From the NCBI GenBank assembly GCA_037893225.1, contig JAZGUH010000282.1, positions 930,001-994,000 of the forward strand: DNA of 64,000 bases. Direction: 5' to 3'. Every line of letters starts with the position of its first letter. Positions within the stretch are counted from its first letter, which is position 1. This DNA comes from Hippasteria phrygiana (taxonomy: Eukaryota; Echinodermata; Asteroidea; Valvatida; Goniasteridae). Below are positions 1 to 12,523 of this stretch, piece by piece. Under the pieces are notes generated by a model that worked only from the letters and a program-made list of their open reading frames with translations, had not been told where the DNA came from and ran no database searches. A program made the position numbers and the translations under genes.

Positions 1-21
1 TTTGGTTGATATTTCATGCAA
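1..21. repeat. Left partial monomer (last 21 bp)
   Basis: This is the 3' end of a monomer in the register used here (TTTGGTTGAT followed by ATTTCATGCAA), cut by the window edge. It shows that the array continues to the left. Confidence 0.95.
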
Positions 22-28
22 TTATGAA
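13..28. other. Short dyad TTCAT-GCAATT-ATGAA, once per monomer
   Basis: The arms TTCAT (13-17) and ATGAA (24-28) are perfect inverted repeats around GCAATT. The dyad is present in nearly every monomer; it is weakened by GATTGAG and TATCAATGAG variants and altered by CATTTCAATT. Five-base arms are too short for a stable cruciform by themselves. I report it as the clearest dyad in the unit, not as a proven site. Confidence 0.45.
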
Positions 29-253
29 TGAGTAAAGCAAGTCCATACCCCAGGGAATTTGACAGGCATGGAGCAATAAATAAGAGGTAATCTGCACACA
101 GATGGTGGCCGGGAAGAAAATATACATTGCGAGGTTTGAATTTTCTCCACAAGTGTTAACTCTAAGAAGCCGCCGATAATTGCAACATGTAGCGCCAGAT
201 CTAAGCTATCCATACATGTCAAAATTACTGTATTTGGTTTATATTTCATGCAA
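22..253. repeat. Example of monomer type C (232 bp)
   Basis: Type C is recognised by GTCCATACCCCAGGG, ACAGGCATGG, AATAAGAGGTAATCTGCAC, GATGGTGGCCGGGAAG, AATATACATTGC, AGTGTT and GATAATTG. Other copies start at 4420, 10439, 12756, 14377, 15535, 16925, 21095, 30127, 31518, 33140, 41246, 44950, 48653, 49812, 52819, 53978, 57448 and 59762. A near-copy at 19009 has AATAAACATT instead of AATATACATT. Type C is scarce enough to serve as a register mark for the higher-order units. Confidence 0.95.
180..223. other. Most conserved 44-bp block of the monomer (first copy shown)
   Basis: Positions 180-223 of the window, and the equivalent place in every monomer, hold TGCAACATGTAGCGCCAGAT followed by CTAAGCTATCCATACATGTC. 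Of 276 copies only a few depart from it: GTAACATG (1108, 5737, 23337), ACAACATG before type F monomers, GATATAAGC (8067, 8761), AAATCTAAG (GTGATACC monomers), GCCTGATC (41879) and CTACGC (45590). The block contains AGATCT, so BglII should cut nearly every monomer. A protein-binding role is possible, but recent homogenisation alone could explain the uniformity. Confidence 0.6.
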
Positions 254-1411
254 TTATGAATGAGTAAAGCAAGTCATACCCTAGAGAATTTGACATGCAT
301 GGAGCAATAAATAGAAGGTAATATGAACACAGATGTTGGCCGGAAAGAAAATAAACATTGCGAGGTTTGGATTTTCTCCACAAGTGTTAACTCTAAGAAG
401 CCGCCGATAATTGCAACATGTAGCGCCAGATCTAAGCTATCCATACATGTCAAAATTACTGAATTTGGTTGATATTTCATGCAATTATGAATGAGTAAAG
501 CAAGTCCATACCCCAGGGAATTTGACATGCATGGAGCAATAAATAGACGGTAACATGTACACAGATGTTGGCCGGAAAGAAAATACACATTGCGAGGTTT
601 GAATTTTCTCCACAAGTTTTAACTCTAGGAAGCCGCCGATGATTGCAACATGTAGCGCCAGATCTAAGCTATCCATACATGTCAAAATTACTGTATTTGG
701 TTGATATTTCATGCAATTATGAATGAGTAAAGCAAGTCATAACCCAGGGAATTTGACAGGCATGGAGCAATAAATAGAAGGTAATATGCACACAGATGTT
801 GGCCGGGAAGAAAATAAACATTGCGAGGTTTGAATTTTCTCCACAAGTGTTAACTCTAAGAAGTCGCCGATAATTGCAACATGTAGCGCCAGATCTAAGC
901 TATCCATACATGTCAAAATTACTGAATTTGGTTGATATTTCATGCAATTATGAATGAGTAAAGCAAGTCCATACCCCAGGGAATTTGACATGCATGGAGC
1001 AATAAATAGACGGTAACATGTACACAGATGTTGGCCAGAAAGAAAATAAACATTGCGAGGTTTGAATTTTCTCCACAAGTTTTAACTCTAGGAAGCCGCC
1101 GATGATTGTAACATGTAGCGCCAGATCTAAGCTATCCATACATGTCAAAATTACTGTTTTTGGGTGATATTTCATTTCAATTATGAATGAGTAAAGCAAG
1201 TCATACCCCAGGGAATTTGACAGGCATGGAGCAATAAATAGAAGGTAATATGAACACAGATGTTGGCCGGGAAGAAAATAAACATTGCGAGGTTTTAATT
1301 TTCTCCACAAGTGTTAACTCTAAGAAGCCGCCGATAATTGCAACATGTAGCGCCAGATCTAAGCTATCCATACATGTCAAAATTACTGTATTTGGTTGAT
1401 ATTTCATGCAA

Positions 1412-1643
1412 TTATGAATGAGTAAAGCAAGTCCATACCCCAGGGAATTTGACATGCATGGAGCAATAAATAGACGGTAACATGTACACAGATGTTGGCC
1501 GGAAAGAAAATAAACATTGCGAGGTTTGAATTTTCTCCACAAGTTTTAACTCTAGGAAGCCGCCGATGATTGCAACATGTAGCGCCAGATCTAAGCTATC
1601 CATACATGTCAACATTACTGTATTTGGTTTATATTTCATGCAA
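1412..1643. repeat. Example of monomer type A (232 bp)
   Basis: Type A carries the extra C (GTCCAT), GACATGCATGG, AGACGGTAACATGTAC, GGCCGGAAAG, AGTTTTAAC, CTAGGAAGCC and GATGATTG. The 3' end varies between CAAAATTACTG and CAACATTACTG and between GTATTTGGTTGAT and GTATTTGGTTTAT. It contains ATGCAT and TGTACA sites that type B lacks, and lacks the GTTAAC site of type B. It is one of the two commonest types across the window. Some copies have lost the extra C and are 231 bp, for example 22253 and 46340. Confidence 0.95.
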
Positions 1644-2799
1644 TTATGAATGAGTAAAGCAAGTCATACCCCAGGGAATTTGACAGGCATGGAGCAATAA
1701 ATAGAAGGTAATATGCACACAGATGTTGGCCGGGAAGAAAATAAACATTGCGAGGTTTGAATTTTCTCCACAAGTTTTAACTCTAGGAAGCCGCCGATGA
1801 TTGCAACATGTAGCGCCAGATCTAAGCTATCCATACATGTCAAAATTACTGTATTTGGTTTATATTTCATGCAATTATGAATGAGTAAAGCAAGTCATAC
1901 CCTAGAGAATTTGACATGCATGGAGCAATAAATAGAAGGTAATATGAACACAGATGTTGGCCGGAAAGAAAATAAACATTGCGAGGTTTGAATTTTCTCC
2001 ACAAGTTTTAACTCTAAGAAGTCGCCGATAATTGCAACATGTAGCGCCAGATCTAAGCTATCCATACATGTCAAAATTACTGAATTTGGTTGATATTTCA
2101 TGCAATTATGAATGAGTAAAGCAAGTCCATACCCCAGGGAATTTGACATGCATGGAGCAATAAATAGAAGGTAACATGTACACAGATGTTGGCCGGAAAG
2201 AAAATAAACATTGCGAGGTTTGAATTTTCTCCACAAGTTTTAACTCTAGGAAGCCGCCGATGATTGCAACATGTAGCGCCAGATCTAAGCTATCCATACA
2301 TGTCAAAATTACTGTTTTTGGGTGATATTTCATGCAATTATGAATGAGTAAAGCAAGTCATACCCCAGGGAATTTGACAGGCATGGAGCAATAAATAGAC
2401 GGTAACATGTACACAGATGTTGGCCGGAAAGAAAATAAACATTGCGAGGTTTGAATTTTCTCCACAAGTTTTAACTCTAGGAAGCCGCCGATGATTGCAA
2501 CATGTAGCGCCAGATCTAAGCTATCCATACATGTCAAAATTACTGTATTTGGTTTATATTTCATGCAATTATGAATGAGTAAAGCAAGTCATACCCTAGG
2601 GAATTTGACATGCATGGAGCAATAAATAGAAGGTAATATGAACACAGATGTGGGCCGCAAAGAAAATAAACATTGCGAGGTTTGAATTTTCTCCACAAGT
2701 GTTAACTCTAGGAAGCCGCCGATGATTGCAACATGTAGCGCCAGATCTAAGCTATCCATACATGTCAAAATTACTGTTTTTGGGTGATATTTCATGCAA

Positions 2800-3030
2800 T
2801 TATGAATGAGTAAAGCAAGTCATACCCCAGGGAATTTGACAGGCATGGAGCAATAAATAGAAGGTAATATGAACACAGATGTTGGCCGGGAAGAAAATAA
2901 ACATTGCGAGGTTTGAATTTTCTCCACAAGTGTTAACTCTAAGAAGCCGCCGATAATTGCAACATGTAGCGCCAGATCTAAGCTATCCATACATGTCAAA
3001 ATTACTGAATTTGGTTGATATTTCATGCAA
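2800..3030. repeat. Example of monomer type B (231 bp)
   Basis: Type B lacks the extra C (GTCATACCCCAGGG) and has GACAGGCATGG, AGAAGGTAATATG followed by AAC or CAC, GGCCGGGAAG, AGTGTTAAC, CTAAGAAGCC and GATAATTG, usually ending GAATTTGGTTGAT. At 231 bp it equals 77 codons, so a minus-strand frame passes through it unshifted. Types A and B often stand next to each other, giving a dimer-like texture that is frequently interrupted. Confidence 0.95.
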
Positions 3031-4419
3031 TTATGAATGAGTAAAGCAAGTCCATACCCCAGGGAATTTGACATGCATGGAGCAATAAATAGACGGTAAC
3101 ATGTACACAGATGTTGGCCGGAAAGAAAATAAACATTGCGAGGTTTGAATTTTCTCCACAAGTTTTAACTCTAGGAAGCCGCCGATGATTGCAACATGTA
3201 GCGCCAGATCTAAGCTATCCATACATGTCAACATTACTGTATTTGGTTGATATTTCATGCAATTATGAATGAGTAAAGCAAGTCATACCCCAGGGAATTT
3301 GACAGGCATGGAGCAATAAATAGAAGGTAATATGCACACAGATGTTGGCCGGGAAGAAAATAAACATTGCGAGGTTCGAATTTTCTCCACAAGTGTTAAC
3401 TCTAAGAAGTCGCCGATAATTGCAACATGTAGCGCCAGATCTAAGCTATCCATACATGTCAAAATTACTGTATTTGGTTGATATTTCATGCAATTATGAA
3501 TGAGTAAAGCAAGTCATACCCTAGAGAATTTGACATGCATGGAGCAATAAATAGAAGGTAATATGAACACAGATGTTGGCCGGGAAGAAAATAAACATTG
3601 CGAGGTTTGAATTTTCTCCACAAGTGTTAACTCTAAGAAGCCGCCGATAATTGCAACATGTAGCGCCAGATCTAAGCTATCCATACATGTCAAAATTACT
3701 GAATTTGGTTGATATTTCATGCAATTATGAATGAGTAAAGCAAGTCCATACCCCAGGGAATTTGACATGCATGGAGCAATAAATAGACGGTAACATGTAC
3801 ACAGATGTTGGCCGGAAAGAAAATAAACATTGCGAGGTTTGAATTTTCTCCACAAGTTTTAACTCTAGGAAGCCGCCGATGATTGCAACATGTAGCGCCA
3901 GATCTAAGCTATCCATACATGTCAACATTACTGTATTTGGTTTATATTTCATGCAATTATGAATGAGTAAAGCAAGTCATACCCCAGGGAATTTGACAGG
4001 CATGGAGCAATAAATAGAAGGTAATATGCACACAGATGTTGGCCGGGAAGAAAATAAACATTGCGAGGTTTGAATTTTCTCCACAAGTGTTAACTCTAAG
4101 AAGCCGCCGATAATTGCAACATGTAGCGCCAGATCTAAGCTATCCATACATGTCAAAATTACTGAATTTGGTTGATATTTCATGCAATTATGAATGAGTA
4201 AAGCAAGTCCATACCCCATGGAATTTGACAGGCATGGAGCAATAAATAAAAGGTAATCTGCACACAGATGGTGGCCGGGAAGAAAATAAACATTGCGAGG
4301 TTTGAATTTTCTCCACAAGTTTTAACTCTAAGAAGCCGCCGATAATTGCAACATGTAGCGCCAGATCTAAGCTATCCATACATGTCAAAATTACTGAATT
4401 TGGTTGATATTTCATGCAA

Positions 4420-7400
4420 TTATGAATGAGTAAAGCAAGTCCATACCCCAGGGAATTTGACAGGCATGGAGCAATAAATAAGAGGTAATCTGCACACAGA
4501 TGGTGGCCGGGAAGAAAATATACATTGCGAGGTTTGAATTTTCTCCACAAGTGTTAACTCTAAGAAGCCGCCGATAATTGCAACATGTAGCGCCAGATCT
4601 AAGCTATCCATACATGTCAAAATTACTGTATTTGGTTTATATTTCATGCAATTATGAATGAGTAAAGCAAGTCATACCCTAGAGAATTTGACATGCATGG
4701 AGCAATAAATAGAAGGTAATATGAACACAGATGTTGGCCGGAAAGAAAATAAACATTGCGAGGTTTGGATTTTCTCCACAAGTGTTAACTCTAAGAAGCC
4801 GCCGATAATTGCAACATGTAGCGCCAGATCTAAGCTATCCATACATGTCAAAATTACTGAATTTGGTTGATATTTCATGCAATTATGAATGAGTAAAGCA
4901 AGTCCATACCCCAGGGAATTTGACATGCATGGAGCAATAAATAGACGGTAACATGTACACAGATGTTGGCCGGAAAGAAAATACACATTGCGAGGTTTGA
5001 ATTTTCTCCACAAGTTTTAACTCTAGGAAGCCGCCGATGATTGCAACATGTAGCGCCAGATCTAAGCTATCCATACATGTCAAAATTACTGTATTTGGTT
5101 GATATTTCATGCAATTATGAATGAGTAAAGCAAGTCATAACCCAGGGAATTTGACAGGCATGGAGCAATAAATAGAAGGTAATATGCACACAGATGTTGG
5201 CCGGGAAGAAAATAAACATTGCGAGGTTTGAATTTTCTCCACAAGTGTTAACTCTAAGAAGTCGCCGATGATTGCAACATGTAGCGCCAGATCTAAGCTA
5301 TCCATACATGTCAACATTACTGTATTTGGTTTATATTTCATGCAATTATGAATGAGTAAAGCAAGTCATACCCCAGGGAATTTGACAGGCATGGAGCAAT
5401 AAATAGAAGGTAATATGCACACAGATGTTGGCCGGGAAGAAAATAAACATTGCGAGGTTTGAATTTTCTCCACAAGTGTTAACTCTAAGAAGCCGCCGAT
5501 AATTGCAACATGTAGCGCCAGATCTAAGCTATCCATACATGTCAAAATTACTGAATTTGGTTGATATTTCATGCAATTATGAATGAGTAAAGCAAGTCCA
5601 TACCCCAGGGAATTTGACATGCATGGAGCAATAAATAGACGGTAACATGTACACAGATGTTGGCCAGAAAGAAAATAAACATTGCGAGGTTTGAATTTTC
5701 TCCACAAGTTTTAACTCTAGGAAGCCGCCGATGATTGTAACATGTAGCGCCAGATCTAAGCTATCCATACATGTCAAAATTACTGTTTTTGGGTGATATT
5801 TCATTTCAATTATGAATGAGTAAAGCAAGTCATACCCCAGGGAATTTGACAGGCATGGAGCAATAAATAGAAGGTAATATGAACACAGATGTTGGCCGGG
5901 AAGAAAATAAACATTGCGAGGTTTTAATTTTCTCCACAAGTGTTAACTCTAAGAAGCCGCCGATAATTGCAACATGTAGCGCCAGATCTAAGCTATCCAT
6001 ACATGTCAAAATTACTGTATTTGGTTGATATTTCATGCAATTATGAATGAGTAAAGCAAGTCCATACCCCAGGGAATTTGACATGCATGGAGCAATAAAT
6101 AGACGGTAACATGTACACAGATGTTGGCCGGAAAGAAAATAAACATTGCGAGGTTTGAATTTTCTCCACAAGTTTTAACTCTAGGAAGCCGCCGATGATT
6201 GCAACATGTAGCGCCAGATCTAAGCTATCCATACATGTCAACATTACTGTATTTGGTTTATATTTCATGCAATTATGAATGAGTAAAGCAAGTCATACCC
6301 CAGGGAATTTGACAGGCATGGAGCAATAAATAGAAGGTAATATGCACACAGATGTTGGCCGGGAAGAAAATAAACATTGCGAGGTTTGAATTTTCTCCAC
6401 AAGTTTTAACTCTAGGAAGCCGCCGATGATTGCAACATGTAGCGCCAGATCTAAGCTATCCATACATGTCAAAATTACTGTATTTGGTTTATATTTCATG
6501 CAATTATGAATGAGTAAAGCAAGTCATACCCTAGAGAATTTGACATGCATGGAGCAATAAATAGAAGGTAATATGAACACAGATGTTGGCCGGAAAGAAA
6601 ATAAACATTGCGAGGTTTGAATTTTCTCCACAAGTTTTAACTCTAAGAAGTCGCCGATAATTGCAACATGTAGCGCCAGATCTAAGCTATCCATACATGT
6701 CAAAATTACTGAATTTGGTTGATATTTCATGCAATTATGAATGAGTAAAGCAAGTCCATACCCCAGGGAATTTGACATGCATGGAGCAATAAATAGAAGG
6801 TAACATGTACACAGATGTTGGCCGGAAAGAAAATAAACATTGCGAGGTTTGAATTTTCTCCACAAGTTTTAACTCTAGGAAGCCGCCGATGATTGCAACA
6901 TGTAGCGCCAGATCTAAGCTATCCATACATGTCAAAATTACTGTATTTGGTTTATATTTCATGCAATTATGAATGAGTAAAGCAAGTCATACCCTAGGGA
7001 ATTTGACATGCATGGAGCAATAAATAGAAGGTAATATGAACACAGATGTGGGCCGCAAAGAAAATAAACATTGCGAGGTTTGAATTTTCTCCACAAGTGT
7101 TAACTCTAGGAAGCCGCCGATGATTGCAACATGTAGCGCCAGATCTAAGCTATCCATACATGTCAAAATTACTGTTTTTGGGTGATATTTCATGCAATTA
7201 TGAATGAGTAAAGCAAGTCATACCCCAGGGAATTTGACAGGCATGGAGCAATAAATAGAAGGTAATATGAACACAGATGTTGGCCGGGAAGAAAATAAAC
7301 ATTGCGAGGTTTGAATTTTCTCCACAAGTGTTAACTCTAAGAAGCCGCCGATAATTGCAACATGTAGCGCCAGATCTAAGCTATCCATACATGTCAAAAT

Positions 7401-8816
7401 TACTGAATTTGGTTGATATTTCATGCAATTATGAATGAGTAAAGCAAGTCCATACCCCAGGGAATTTGACATGCATGGAGCAATAAATAGACGGTAACAT
7501 GTACACAGATGTTGGCCGGAAAGAAAATAAACATTGCGAGGTTTGAATTTTCTCCACAAGTTTTAACTCTAGGAAGCCGCCGATGATTGCAACATGTAGC
7601 GCCAGATCTAAGCTATCCATACATGTCAACATTACTGTATTTGGTTGATATTTCATGCAATTATGAATGAGTAAAGCAAGTCATACCCCAGGGAATTTGA
7701 CAGGCATGGAGCAATAAATAGAAGGTAATATGCACACAGATGTTGGCCGGGAAGAAAATAAACATTGCGAGGTTTGAATTTTCTCCACAAGTTTTAACTC
7801 TAGGAAGCCGCCGATGATTGCAACATGTAGCGCCAGATCTAAGCTATCCATACATGTCAACATTACTGTATTTGGTTGATATTTCATGCAATTATGAATG
7901 AGTAAAGCAAGTCATACCCCAGGGAATTTGACAGGCATGGAGCAATAAATAGAAGGTAATATGCACACAGATGTTGGCCGGGAAGAAAATAAACATTGCG
8001 AGGTTTGAATTTTCTCCACAAGTTTTAACTCTAGGAAGCCGCCGATGATTGCAACATGTAGCGCCAGATATAAGCTATCCATACATGTCAAAATTACTGT
8101 TTTTGGGTGATATTTCATGCAATTATGAATGAGTAAAGCAAGTCATACCCCAGGGAATTTGACAGGCATGGAGCAATAAATAGAAGGTAATATGAACACA
8201 GATGTTGGCCGGGAAGAAAATAAACATTGCGAGGTTTGAATTTTCTCCACAAGTGTTAACTCTAAGAAGCCGCCGATAATTGCAACATGTAGCGCCAGAT
8301 CTAAGCTATCCATACATGTCAAAATTACTGAATTTGGTTGATATTTCATGCAATTATGAATGAGTAAAGCAAGTCCATACCCCAGGGAATTTGACATGCA
8401 TGGAGCAATAAATAGACGGTAACATGTACACAGATGTTGGCCGGAAAGAAAATAAACATTGCGAGGTTTGAATTTTCTCCACAAGTTTTAACTCTAGGAA
8501 GCCGCCGATGATTGCAACATGTAGCGCCAGATCTAAGCTATCCATACATGTCAACATTACTGTATTTGGTTGATATTTCATGCAATTATGAATGAGTAAA
8601 GCAAGTCATACCCCAGGGAATTTGACAGGCATGGAGCAATAAATAGAAGGTAATATGCACACAGATGTTGGCCGGGAAGAAAATAAACATTGCGAGGTTT
8701 GAATTTTCTCCACAAGTTTTAACTCTAGGAAGCCGCCGATGATTGCAACATGTAGCGCCAGATATAAGCTATCCATACATGTCAAAATTACTGTATTTGG
8801 TTTATATTTCATGCAA
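4420..8816. repeat. Higher-order repeat L2: 19 monomers with one gain and one loss
   Basis: This is the second copy of L1. One extra monomer (5346-5576, like the unit at 3957) follows a fused monomer at 5115, which shifts the register by 231 bp. Register is restored at 6735-6966, where two L1 monomers (2106 and 2338) are represented by one fused monomer. Near the right end the four-monomer block 7198-8122 is followed by a near-copy from 8123 (spacing 925 bp). Rare GATATAAGC marks occur at about 8067 and 8761. The net length is again 19 monomers although the content is not identical. Confidence 0.9.
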
Positions 8817-10206
8817 TTATGAATGAGTAAAGCAAGTCATACCCTAGAGAATTTGACATGCATGGAGCAATAAATAGAAGGTAATATGAACACAGATGTT
8901 GGCCGGAAAGAAAATAAACATTGCGAGGTTTGGATTTTCTCCACAAGTGTTAACTCTAAGAAGCCGCCGATAATTGCAACATGTAGCGCCAGATCTAAGC
9001 TATCCATACATGTCAAAATTACTGAATTTGGTTGATATTTCATGCAATTATGAATGAGTAAAGCAAGTCCATACCCCAGGGAATTTGACATGCATGGAGC
9101 AATAAATAGACGGTAACATGTACACAGATGTTGGCCGGAAAGAAAATACACATTGCGAGGTTTGAATTTTCTCCACAAGTTTTAACTCTAGGAAGCCGCC
9201 GATGATTGCAACATGTAGCGCCAGATCTAAGCTATCCATACATGTCAAAATTACTGTATTTGGTTGATATTTCATGCAATTATGAATGAGTAAAGCAAGT
9301 CATAACCCAGGGAATTTGACAGGCATGGAGCAATAAATAGAAGGTAATATGCACACAGATGTTGGCCGGGAAGAAAATAAACATTGCGAGGTTTGAATTT
9401 TCTCCACAAGTGTTAACTCTAAGAAGTCGCCGATAATTGCAACATGTAGCGCCAGATCTAAGCTATCCATACATGTCAAAATTACTGAATTTGGTTGATA
9501 TTTCATGCAATTATGAATGAGTAAAGCAAGTCCATACCCCAGGGAATTTGACATGCATGGAGCAATAAATAGACGGTAACATGTACACAGATGTTGGCCA
9601 GAAAGAAAATAAACATTGCGAGGTTTGAATTTTCTCCACAAGTTTTAACTCTAGGAAGCCGCCGATGATTGCAACATGTAGCGCCAGATCTAAGCTATCC
9701 ATACATGTCAAAATTACTGTTTTTGGGTGATATTTCATTTCAATTATGAATGAGTAAAGCAAGTCATACCCCAGGGAATTTGACAGGCATGGAGCAATAA
9801 ATAGAAGGTAATATGAACACAGATGTTGGCCGGGAAGAAAATAAACATTGCGAGGTTTGAATTTTCTCCACAAGTGTTAACTCTAAGAAGCCGCCGATAA
9901 TTGCAACATGTAGCGCCAGATCTAAGCTATCCATACATGTCAAAATTACTGAATTTGGTTGATATTTCATGCAATTATGAATGAGTAAAGCAAGTCCATA
10001 CCCCAGGGAATTTGACATGCATGGAGCAATAAATAGACGGTAACATGTACACAGATGTTGGCCGGAAAGAAAATAAACATTGCGAGGTTTGAATTTTCTC
10101 CACAAGTTTTAACTCTAGGAAGCCGCCGATGATTGCAACATGTAGCGCCAGATCTAAGCTATCCATACATGTCAACATTACTGAATTTGGTTGATATTTC
10201 ATGCAA
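8817..10206. repeat. Truncated higher-order repeat L3: 6 monomers
   Basis: Monomers starting at 8817, 9048, 9280, 9511, 9744 and 9975 correspond in order to L1 monomers 2-7, including GTTTGGATTTT, AATACACATT, GTCATAACCC, AAGTCGCCG, GGCCAGAAAG and CATTTCAATT. The series then jumps to a type D monomer at 10207. About eleven monomers of the L1 plan (8-18) are missing, so this is a remnant left by deletion or by a partial amplification. Confidence 0.88.
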
Positions 10207-10438
10207 TTATGAATGAGTAAAGCAAGTCCATACCCCATGGAATTTGACAGGCATGGAGCAATAAATAAAAGGTAATCTGCACACAGATGGTGGCCGGGAA
10301 GAAAATAAACATTGCGAGGTTTGAATTTTCTCCACAAGTTTTAACTCTAAGAAGCCGCCGATAATTGCAACATGTAGCGCCAGATCTAAGCTATCCATAC
10401 ATGTCAAAATTACTGAATTTGGTTGATATTTCATGCAA
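10207..10438. repeat. Example of monomer type D (CCCATGG, AATAAAAGG)
   Basis: Type D has GTCCATACCCCATGG, AATAAAAGGTAATCTGCAC, GATGGTGGCCGGGAAG, AGTTTT and AAGAAGCC...GATAATTG. It immediately precedes type C at 4188, 10207, 12524 and 15303 and marks the start of the left-hand units. A derived form, CCCAATGG with GACAGGC at 30822 and 32444 and later GATAGGC from 34297 onward, persists to 53282. The stepwise gain of variants from left to right helps to order the amplifications. Confidence 0.9.
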
Positions 10439-12523
10439 TTATGAATGAGTAAAGCAAGTCCATACCCCAGGGAATTTGACAGGCATGGAGCAATAAATAA
10501 GAGGTAATCTGCACACAGATGGTGGCCGGGAAGAAAATATACATTGCGAGGTTTGAATTTTCTCCACAAGTGTTAACTCTAAGAAGCCGCCGATAATTGC
10601 AACATGTAGCGCCAGATCTAAGCTATCCATACATGTCAAAATTACTGTATTTGGTTTATATTTCATGCAATTATGAATGAGTAAAGCAAGTCATACCCTT
10701 GAGAATTTGACATGCATGGAGCAATAAATAGAAGGTAATATGAACACAGATGTTGGCCGGAAAGAAAATAAACATTGCGAGGTTTGGATTTTCTCCACAA
10801 GTGTTAACTCTAAGAAGCCGCCGATAATTGCAACATGTAGCGCCAGATCTAAGCTATCCATACATGTCAAAATTACTGAATTTGGTTGATATTTCATGCA
10901 ATTATGAATGAGTAAAGCAAGTCCATACCCCAGGGAATTTGACATGCATGGAGCAATAAATAGACGGTAACATGTACACAGATGTTGGCCGGAAAGAAAA
11001 TACACATTGCGAGGTTTGAATTTTCTCCACAAGTTTTAACTCTAGGAAGCCGCCGATGATTGCAACATGTAGCGCCAGATCTAAGCTATCCATACATGTC
11101 AAAATTACTGTATTTGGTTGATATTTCATGCAATTATGAATGAGTAAAGCAAGTCATAACCCAGGGAATTTGACAGGCATGGAGCAATAAATAGAAGGTA
11201 ATATGCACACAGATGTTGGCCGGGAAGAAAATAAACATTGCGAGGTTTGAATTTTCTCCACAAGTGTTAACTCTAAGAAGTCGCCGATAATTGCAACATG
11301 TAGCGCCAGATCTAAGCTATCCATACATGTCAAAATTACTGAATTTGGTTGATATTTCATGCAATTATGAATGAGTAAAGCAAGTCCATACCCCAGGGAA
11401 TTTGACATGCATGGAGCAATAAATAGACGGTAACATGTACACAGATGTTGGCCAGAAAGAAAATAAACATTGCGAGGTTTGAATTTTCTCCACAAGTTTT
11501 AACTCTAGGAAGCCGCCGATGATTGCAACATGTAGCGCCAGATCTAAGCTATCCATACATGTCAAAATTACTGTTTTTGGGTGATATTTCATGCAATTAT
11601 GAATGAGTAAAGCAAGTCCATACCCCAGGGAATTTGACAGGCATGGAGCAATAAATAGACGGTAACATGTACACAGATGTTGGCCGGAAAGAAAATAAAC
11701 ATTGCGAGGTTTGAATTTTCTCCACAAGTTTTAACTCTAGGAAGCCGCCGATGATTGCAACATGTAGCGCCAGATCTAAGCTATCCATACATGTCAAAAT
11801 TACTGTTTTTGGGTGATATTTCATTTCAATTATGAATGAGTAAAGCAAGTCATACCCCAGGGAATTTGACAGGCATGGAGCAATAAATAGAAGGTAATAT
11901 GAACACAGATGTTGGCCGGGAAGAAAATAAACATTGCGAGGTTTGAATTTTCTCCACAAGTGTTAACTCTAAGAAGCCGCCGATAATTGCAACATGTAGC
12001 GCCAGATCTAAGCTATCCATACATGTCAAAATTACTGAATTTGGTTGATATTTCATGCAATTATGAATGAGTAAAGCAAGTCCATACCCCAGGGAATTTG
12101 ACATGCATGGAGCAATAAATAGACGGTAACATGTACACAGATGTTGGCCAGAAAGAAAATAAACATTGCGAGGTTTGAATTTTCTCCACAAGTTTTAACT
12201 CTAGGAAGCCGCCGATGATTGCAACATGTAGCGCCAGATCTAAGCTATCCATACATGTCAACATTACTGTATTTGGTTTATATTTCATGCAATTATGAAT
12301 GAGTAAAGCAAGTCATACCCCAGGGAATTTGACAGGCATGGAGCAATAAATAGAAGGTAATATGCACACAGATGTTGGCCGGGAAGAAAATAAACATTGC
12401 GAGGTTTGAATTTTCTCCACAAGTGTTAACTCTAAGAAGCCGCCGATAATTGCAACATGTAGCGCCAGATCTAAGCTATCCATACATGTCAAAATTACTG
12501 AATTTGGTTGATATTTCATGCAA
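10207..12523. repeat. Higher-order repeat M1: 10 monomers, 2317 bp
   Basis: The unit starts with type D and type C, followed by a monomer with the new mark CCCTTGAG (near 10698, replacing CCCTAGAG of the L units), then the AATACACATT, GTCATAACCC and GGCCAGAAAG monomers. The same order returns at 12524, 15303 and partly 17851. The shared CCCTTGAG mark shows that M units descend from one founder derived from an L unit. Confidence 0.9.

Larger units (their letters stand above)
22..4419. repeat. Higher-order repeat L1: 19 monomers, 4398 bp
   Basis: Monomers 1-19 run from a type C unit to a type D unit and are followed by a near-copy starting at 4420. Shared rare marks prove the correspondence: GTTTGGATTTT near 366 and 4755, AATACACATT near 581 and 4981, GTCATAACCC at 737 and 5135, GGCCAGAAAG near 1033 and 5662, GATTGTAACATG near 1105 and 5734, GTTTTAATTTT near 1293 and 5922, and GATGTGGGCCGCAAAG near 2648 and 7047. 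The spacing is 4398 bp, changes to 4629 bp inside the copy, and returns to 4398 bp. Confidence 0.93.

Noticed and set aside
56..82. Bacterial-type promoter (TTGACA with AT-rich AATAAATA downstream)
   Set aside because: Spacing is too short, the motif is lost in many monomers (TTGATA, TGGACA), and the context is a eukaryotic-type satellite.
233..253. TATAAA box on the minus strand in monomers ending GGTTTAT or GCTTTAT
   Set aside because: It arises from one base change (GATATTT to TATATTT) and is present only in a subset with no linked initiation signals. Chance is sufficient.
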